18,918 bases of DNA, from contig JAHEGP010000029.1 in NCBI GenBank assembly GCA_024645065.1, positions 1 to 18,918 on the forward strand. The letters run 5' to 3'. The position numbers and the translations under genes were made by a program. This DNA is from Cellvibrionales bacterium (GTDB taxonomy: Bacteria; Pseudomonadota; Gammaproteobacteria; Pseudomonadales; JAHEGP01). Numbering within the stretch: the stretch's first letter is position 1; each line of letters begins with the position of its first letter. The notes beneath the pieces are model-generated. The model had not been told where the DNA came from and made no database searches. It worked only from the letters and a program-made list of their open reading frames with translations. Positions 14,902 through 18,918 of the stretch are shown here, one piece after another.

Positions 14902-15552
14902 TCAGGCCAGCAATTCGCTGATCAATTGCCTGAAGCGCTGTGACTGGCGAGCCAGCTTGAGACGATGGGCGCTGAATATGGACGCCAGCTCATCGAGGGC
15001 GGTGTCGAATTCATCGTTGATCACCAGATAGTCGGCCTCGGCATAGTGAGACATTTCACTCTGGGCCTGCGCCATGCGCGCGGCGATGATGGTCTCATCA
15101 TCCTGGCCCCGCCCTCTCAGGCGAGTCGCCAGGGTCTGCCGCGAAGGGGGAAGGATAAATATTGCGATTGTGCCTGGCATCAGCTTTCGCACTTGCTGCG
15201 CACCCTGCCAGTCAATTTCCAGAATGACGTCAGTGCCGGACTGCAGTGTTCGCTCTACCCATTCCTGGGCTGTGCCGTACCAGTTACCGAATACCCGGGC
15301 ATGCTCCAGGAAGCCGCCAGTCGCCATGAGATCCTGGAACTGCTGCTCACTCACGAAATGATAATTGATGCCGCACTGCTCGCCACTGCGCCTTGGTCGG
15401 GTAGTGTGAGACACTGATACTTTTACCCGAGGGTCGCGCTGTAACAGGGCGGCAACCAGGCTGGTTTTGCCCGCGCCAGAGGGCGCCGATATGGTGTAAA
15501 GAGTGGCGCGAGACGCGCTTGTGGCAGGATTGTGGTTCAAGGTAGCAATCAA
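14902..15552 (-). CDS. gmk: Guanylate kinase
   Basis: Guanylate kinase phosphorylates GMP to GDP with ATP. The 216-residue protein has the P-loop ISAPSGAGKTSLV, the GMP-binding segment SHTTRPRRSGEQCGINYHFVS, FLEHARVFGNWYGT, LEIDWQGAQQVR, FILPPS, and the lid region RLRGRGQDDETI. The frame has no ATG: an in-frame stop lies about 30 bases upstream of a TTG at 15552, and the next candidate is a TTG four codons in. Neither has a good Shine-Dalgarno, so poor initiation is likely. It is first in gmk-rpoZ-spoT-ridA. Confidence 0.95.
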   Translation of the reverse strand: MIATLNHNPATSASRATLYTISAPSGAGKTSLVAALLQRDPRVKVSVSHTTRPRRSGEQCGINYHFVSEQQFQDLMATGGFLEHARVFGNWYGTAQEWVERTLQSGTDVILEIDWQGAQQVRKLMPGTIAIFILPPSRQTLATRLRGRGQDDETIIAARMAQAQSEMSHYAEADYLVINDEFDTALDELASIFSAHRLKLARQSQRFRQLISELLA

Positions 15553-15812
15553 CTCGTGGGATGGTGTCTGGCGAAAAGACTCTCACTCTGGAATGGGCGA
15601 ACCGGGCTCGCCATTCCCGATGTTGCCTAGTTTACTACAGATTGGGGTTTCCGCTTGCCCGCTGCCCCGGTGATTTTACTTCGTGGCCCAGGCCTGCGCT
15701 CGCCGCGTTGTATCCTGCTCACCCAAATCCCCCGGGCTGCCAGCCTGGAGCTTATCGCTGTTTGAACCTGGCTTCCGCAGCCGAACACTGCAATAGCCGG
15801 TAAGAAATTGAT

Positions 15813-15828
15813 ATCTTTACGAAAAGAT
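15813..15828 (-). terminator. Weak second hairpin downstream of the AraC regulator
   Basis: On the minus strand ATCTTT-TCGT-AAAGAT forms a six-base-pair AT-rich stem about 60 bases after the regulator's stop, followed by ATCAATTTCTT. The stem is too weak to call firmly; it could back up the hairpin at 15862-15880. Confidence 0.2.
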
Positions 15829-15861
15829 GCGGATTCCAGCTTGAAAGGGGCAATCGTAACA

Positions 15862-15880
15862 GTGGCAAGAACATTGCCAC
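15862..15880 (-). terminator. Hairpin just after the AraC regulator gene, possible terminator
   Basis: GTGGCAA-GAACA-TTGCCAC is a perfect seven-base-pair stem with a five-base loop, beginning six bases after the TAA of the minus-strand regulator gene. The downstream strand (TGTTACGATTG) is not T-rich, so it could be a 3'-stabilising hairpin or an inefficient terminator. Confidence 0.45.
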
Positions 15881-15886
15881 GGGGCC

Positions 15887-17038
15887 TTACGACTCCGATG
15901 GATCGTGGGCTGAAAGGGCATCACGGATTTGCCTGGAGTGTTGCTTGAAATCCAGGTCAGGCTTTCTATTGTGCTCGCGTGATTGCAGATACGCTGAGCG
16001 CCAGTCGTTTGGGGACACGCCCGACCAGCGTCTATATGCGCGGCAGAAAGATGAGGTTTCCGCGTAATCCAGAGCGTCTGCAATTTGCGAAATCTGCATC
16101 GCGCTGCTGGCGAGCAATTCCCGCGCCATCTCGTAGCGAACGCTATCCAGCTCCCGGCGAAAGGTGGTTTTGGCTGTCGACAGGTAGCGGTTGAGTGTCC
16201 GCTCATGCATCCCCAATTGTCTGGCAACAACTGTCGCAGAGCAATGACCACTGGCAAAAGAGCGATGAAGTAATAATCGCAGGTCGTCCACGATAGTAGT
16301 CAATTGTCGGGTTTGGGCCTCCAGCGCTTGCTTTTCAAGATAGCGATACAAAAGCGGGTCTGATCCAGCGATGGGCTGGTCCAGCCAGTGGGCCCTGAAT
16401 ACCATGGCATTATGGCCCTGATTAAAGCGCTCTCGCGAACTGAAAGCACTGTGATAGGGCTCGATATTGGGCGGGGTCCGGCGCATCAGCATCACCGTGA
16501 TCGGCAGCCACTGCTCACCACATAAGCCCCGCATGACTTTCCAGAGGTAAGTCATCGCGAGGTCGTATATCTGCTCCTGGGCGCTGGCTTCGGGAAGAAT
16601 AATGTCGTAACCCAGCTGTACCACGCCAGCATCGATGTCCATCGTGGCGATGCCACCCCGGTCATGCAGGTCGAGAAAGCGCACCAGGGCTTGCAGGGCA
16701 ACGCCGACAGTGGGTGCACACTGGAGCATGAATCCAACAATACCCAATGACGATATGGACGCGCGCTCGCCCAGCAACAGGCCAAGGTGATCGCAGCCCG
16801 TGGCAGCGGTGCACCGGGATACCAGCCTGCTGGAGAGAATAAACGGCATCTCGTAATCGGGGTCTGCGAAGCGGGTGTAATCGACGCCCAGACTGGCAAA
16901 TAAAGGCTCCGGGTCACAACCCAAATCCCTGACCAGCCCTGGCAAGCAGGTGACAGGCCCTACCCGCACAAAGGTGCTTGGCAGATGATGCAAGGCGGTA
17001 CTATGTGTCGAAGAGTAGAACAAATCAGTTTTGACCAT
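15887..17038 (-). CDS. AraC-family transcriptional regulator with arabinose_bd-type sensor domain
   Basis: A 383-residue regulator. Residues about 25-220 resemble the arabinose_bd-type sensor domain of OruR-like AraC proteins (LVRDLGCDPEPLFASLGVD, GLLLGERASISSLGIVGFMLQCAPTVGVAL, and a later GHNAMVFRAHWLDQPI). Residues about 255-355 are the paired helix-turn-helix: ATVVARQLGMHERTLNRYLS, then the second helix set ISQIADALDYAETSSFCRAYRRWSGVSP. The ligand is unknown; relatives often sit beside lipid, steroid or amino-acid catabolic genes. It is divergent from the DUF2092 cluster across a 191-base gap and is a plausible regulator of it. A basic, polar C-terminal tail follows the HTH. Confidence 0.93.
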   Translation of the reverse strand: MVKTDLFYSSTHSTALHHLPSTFVRVGPVTCLPGLVRDLGCDPEPLFASLGVDYTRFADPDYEMPFILSSRLVSRCTAATGCDHLGLLLGERASISSLGIVGFMLQCAPTVGVALQALVRFLDLHDRGGIATMDIDAGVVQLGYDIILPEASAQEQIYDLAMTYLWKVMRGLCGEQWLPITVMLMRRTPPNIEPYHSAFSSRERFNQGHNAMVFRAHWLDQPIAGSDPLLYRYLEKQALEAQTRQLTTIVDDLRLLLHRSFASGHCSATVVARQLGMHERTLNRYLSTAKTTFRRELDSVRYEMARELLASSAMQISQIADALDYAETSSFCRAYRRWSGVSPNDWRSAYLQSREHNRKPDLDFKQHSRQIRDALSAHDPSES

Positions 17039-17229
17039 AACGCCGACGCCTCACTGTCCGAAACTATCGGTAATTCGTCTCTTTCGGGCAAGACTTATAC
17101 CAAAGGAGTTGCTCCAATGGTAACCCATTAGGCTAAAGCCGGGTATCGGTGGCCCGAGGTGGGCGCCCGCTGCAGCGCGGGACTCGCTTGGGCATTACAA
17201 CGCACTCTGAAAATGAACCAGGAGATAAC
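17039..17229. promoter_or_regulatory. Divergent control region between the AraC regulator and the DUF2092 cluster
   Basis: This 191-base gap must hold promoters for both directions. An imperfect palindrome, CCAATGG-TAA-CCCATTAGG, at about 17115-17133 is the best operator candidate. I could not assign firm -35/-10 elements. AGGAGA at 17220-17225 is the ribosome binding site of the plus-strand gene. Confidence 0.4.
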
Positions 17230-17988
17230 ATGCGCGGCTTATCGCAGGTCTGTTTGCTGTTGCTGGGTATCCTGTCGACTGCCCTGGTGTCGGCGCAGCA
17301 AACCGATGCCAGGGCAATGCTCAAGGCAATGTCCGACTATGTCGGTAGCCAGCAGTCGCTTCAGTTAAGTTTCGACAGCTCTATAGAGGTTATCACGCCA
17401 CAGCTGGAAAAAATCCAGTTTACCAACTCCGGATCGGTGTTGCTGCGCCGGCCCGATAAGCTGCGTGCCCATCGGCTGGGCGGCTACTCCGATGTCGCCA
17501 TGGTCTTCAATGGAAAAATGGTCAAGATGTATGGCGCGCATACGAAAGCCTACGCCGAGCTTGAAGCGCCGGGCAGTGTGGACCATTTGATCCACGCACT
17601 GCGTGCCGGCCACGGTGTAGCGCTGCCCGGCGCTGACCTGTTGTTGTCGAACTCTGCGGAGGTACTGCTGGCAGATGTACAGGAGGCGAGGTACATAGGC
17701 CGCGGAGTTATCGATGGTGTCGAGTGCGAACATCTGGCGTTTCGCAATTTTGACACGGATTGGCAGCTGTGGCTGGAAACGGGAGATCGACCCGCCCCGC
17801 GCAAATTGGTGATCACCAGTAAGACCATTAATAGTGCGCCCCAATACACGGTTCTAATCAAGGAGTGGAAGGCCGGGGTGGCGACGAAAGGCGCTGATTT
17901 CGAATTCTCACCACCAGCGGGAGCAAGGCAGATCGACGCCAATGCACTGATAGAATTTGACGAACTACCGGAGGGTGCCGAGCGGTGA
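17230..17988 (+). CDS. Exported DUF2092 protein (LolA-like fold expected)
   Basis: A 252-residue periplasmic protein. Residues 1-22 are a Sec signal peptide (MRGLSQVCLLLLGILSTALVSA, likely cut before QQ). The rest matches DUF2092: ARAMLKAMSDYVGSQQSLQLSFDSS, LLRRPDKLRAHRLGGY.DVAMVFNGKMVKMYG, YIGRGVIDGVECEHLAFRN..TDWQLWLETGDRPAPRKLVITSK. The family is thought to have a LolA/LolB-like beta-fold, suggesting handling of a hydrophobic molecule in the periplasm, but its function is not established to my knowledge. The ATG at 17230 has a strong AGGAGA; longer upstream frames add no protein-like sequence. Its stop overlaps the next gene's GTG. Confidence 0.9.
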   Translation: MRGLSQVCLLLLGILSTALVSAQQTDARAMLKAMSDYVGSQQSLQLSFDSSIEVITPQLEKIQFTNSGSVLLRRPDKLRAHRLGGYSDVAMVFNGKMVKMYGAHTKAYAELEAPGSVDHLIHALRAGHGVALPGADLLLSNSAEVLLADVQEARYIGRGVIDGVECEHLAFRNFDTDWQLWLETGDRPAPRKLVITSKTINSAPQYTVLIKEWKAGVATKGADFEFSPPAGARQIDANALIEFDELPEGAER

Positions 17989-18374
17989 GAGAGCGCATGA
18001 TTCGCTGGAGCGGTAAATACCTTGGTCTATGCAGCCTCGCATTAGCCATGGGCCTGTGCAATGGGTATCACAAACCGGGCCAGGATGTGAGTCTGGTTGC
18101 CCCCGCCGGGGCGGTTATTGGTCGGCCGGCGTCTCCAGTGAGTTATGCCGGCGTGGCCCGACGGTCCACAGTAGGCGCCGGTGCGCCGGGGGTCGGTGTG
18201 ACTCCGGGAGTTGGAGCGGGCGCTCCGGGTGTTGGCGTCGCTCCGGGAGCCGGTGCTCCGGGAGCCGGCGCTCCGGGTGTTGGAGTTACACCTGGAGTCG
18301 GAGCCGGTGCTCCGGGTGTCGGCGTCGCGCCGGGTAACGCGGGTGGACCGGTAAACCGTGCCGGGGTGCGTTGA
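17985..18374 (+). CDS. Secreted Gly/Ala/Pro/Val repeat protein
   Basis: A 129-residue protein of unknown function. The basic N terminus plus LGLCSLALAMGLCNG looks like a signal sequence; MGLC resembles but does not meet a lipobox, so a lipoprotein is uncertain. A short middle (PASPVSYAGVARRSTV) leads into residues about 64-117, made only of Gly, Ala, Pro, Val and Thr in GAGAPGVGVTPG/GAGAPGVGVAPG units. Two 25-residue blocks (18174-18248 and 18261-18335) are identical in protein and separated by AGAP. The tail is NAGGPVNRAGVR. The composition suggests a flexible, extended, elastin- or collagen-like segment. The GTG at 17985 overlaps the DUF2092 stop (GTGA) and has GGAGGG nine bases upstream; ATG 17997 is an alternative. 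Confidence 0.8.
   Translation: MRERMIRWSGKYLGLCSLALAMGLCNGYHKPGQDVSLVAPAGAVIGRPASPVSYAGVARRSTVGAGAPGVGVTPGVGAGAPGVGVAPGAGAPGAGAPGVGVTPGVGAGAPGVGVAPGNAGGPVNRAGVR
18174..18335 (+). repeat. Protein-level tandem repeats, two identical 25-residue blocks
   Basis: The blocks 18174-18248 and 18261-18335 encode the same 25 residues, with a 12-base AGAP spacer. Comparing codon by codon, 15 of 25 differ, all at third positions and all synonymous. The DNA repeat is therefore old or recoded while the protein is held constant. Each block is itself a near-duplicate of a 12-13-residue half (ending VTPG or VAPG). Confidence 0.9.
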
Positions 18375-18376
18375 TC

Positions 18377-18918
18377 ATGGCGCTGGGTAAAAAACCCATC
18401 GGGATATTGCTGGGTGTGCTGCTGCTGGCTTTGGCCCTGTTTATCGCCAGCCGATCGCCAAAGTTGCACACGGAAGGGGCTATCGCCAGCGCTGTAGATG
18501 CCTATATTTATGGCTATCCGCTGGTCACCTTTGATAGTGTTCGCAGGCAGCAGACCAATGTGGCCCGTGCCGATGGCCAGCATGCGCCGATGGGCCAAAT
18601 GATCAAGATGCGCAGCTACCCGGCGGTGGACAATCACTGCTGTGCCGCGCCCAACGCGGATACCCTGTACACCCTTGCATGGTTGGATGTTGGCAGTGAG
18701 CCCTGGGTGCTCAGCATTCCCGATATGGGAGATCGCTATTATATCGTCCCTTTTCTGGATGGCTTTTCCGAGGTGATCGGTGTCGCCAGCCCGAGTGGAA
18801 CGGGCAGCGGCCCCCGGGCCTATGCGGTAACCGGCCCGGGTTGGTCAGGGACCTTGCCGAAGGGGGTGACACAGCTCAAGTCCCATACCGCCCTGGTATG
18901 GATTCTCGGGCGCATATA
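18377..18918 (+). CDS. DUF1254 protein, N-terminal part (runs off the window)
   Basis: An open frame with no stop before the window end; 180 complete codons are visible. It begins MALGKKPIGILLGVLLLALALFIASR, an N-terminal signal anchor or signal peptide. Then comes the DUF1254 signature: AVDAYIYGYPLVTFDSVRRQQTNV, PNADTLYTLAWLDVGSEPWVLSIPDMGDRYYIVPFLDGF and a following LVWILGRI. Full family members usually continue into DUF1214 and are several hundred residues long, so most of the gene is missing. The family is exported and its biochemical role is not established. It starts two bases after the repeat protein's stop, so the three genes form one unit. No base of a stop or frameshift is seen. Confidence 0.9.
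   Translation, partial: MALGKKPIGILLGVLLLALALFIASRSPKLHTEGAIASAVDAYIYGYPLVTFDSVRRQQTNVARADGQHAPMGQMIKMRSYPAVDNHCCAAPNADTLYTLAWLDVGSEPWVLSIPDMGDRYYIVPFLDGFSEVIGVASPSGTGSGPRAYAVTGPGWSGTLPKGVTQLKSHTALVWILGRI

Larger units (their letters stand above)
15553..15886 (-). promoter_or_regulatory. 334-base intergenic region upstream of gmk
   Basis: This gap between the AraC regulator's stop and gmk should contain the gmk operon promoter, but I see no convincing sigma-70 -35/-10 pair. A bulged hairpin (GAATGG-G-CGA at 15591-15600 pairing with TCG-CCATTC at 15608-15616) would lie in the gmk leader. Two short hairpins near the other end (15862-15880 and 15813-15828) probably belong to the 3' end of the regulator gene. 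No small gene is convincing here. Confidence 0.4.

Noticed and set aside
1..18918. CRISPR arrays, tRNA and rRNA genes, prophage or toxin-antitoxin genes
   Set aside because: No regularly spaced repeats, no cloverleaf or rRNA-like stretches, and no phage, integrase or toxin motifs were seen on either strand by reading; a tool-based scan was not possible.

Overview
The window is a stretch of gammaproteobacterial chromosome, GC-rich and densely coded. Its core genes follow an order familiar from Pseudomonas and relatives: gmk-rpoZ-spoT-ridA, an oxyR-type gene directly before recG, and ubiA/ubiC next to rubredoxin genes. The accessory genes (a DUF2092/DUF1254 cluster, an AraC regulator with an arabinose_bd-type sensor domain, and a rubredoxin-rubredoxin reductase fusion) fit a marine Cellvibrionales/Halieaceae-like bacterium. 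That taxonomic placement is inference, because no rRNA gene is present.

Layout. 120-4134 (minus) holds ubiC, ubiA, a FemAB-like acyltransferase (DUF482) and a tandem cyclic-nucleotide-binding/rhodanese protein. Divergently, 4297-7811 (plus) holds a rubredoxin-reductase fusion, a dicarboxylate/glutamate-type cation symporter and an exported protein of unknown function. 7831-10546 (minus) is a tightly coupled trio: a small four-helix membrane protein, a LysR/OxyR-type protein cut down to its DNA-binding domain, and recG, joined by ATGA overlaps. 10739-11025 is a non-coding 287-bp element bounded by perfect 25-bp inverted repeats, with nested hairpins and an 18-bp tandem duplication. It ends just before the ribosome binding site of an SDR/epimerase-like gene (11040-11912, plus). 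11896-15552 (minus) is gmk-rpoZ-spoT-ridA. 15887-17038 (minus) is the AraC-family regulator. 17230 to the window end (plus) is a three-gene cluster: exported DUF2092 protein, a Gly/Ala/Pro/Val repeat protein, and the start of a DUF1254 protein.

How the genes work together. ubiC and ubiA carry out the first two committed steps of ubiquinone synthesis. gmk, rpoZ and spoT link guanine nucleotide supply, RNA polymerase and (p)ppGpp control. The rubredoxin fusion should pass electrons from NAD(P)H to a non-heme iron oxygenase encoded elsewhere. The DUF2092/repeat/DUF1254 genes look like a cell-envelope unit, possibly under the adjacent divergent AraC regulator.

The parts most worth a second look are the inverted-repeat element, the HTH-only OxyR remnant coupled to recG, and the repeat protein, in which two 25-residue repeats are identical in protein although 15 of 25 codons differ at synonymous positions. 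I found no CRISPR array, tRNA, rRNA, transposase, integrase or phage gene.
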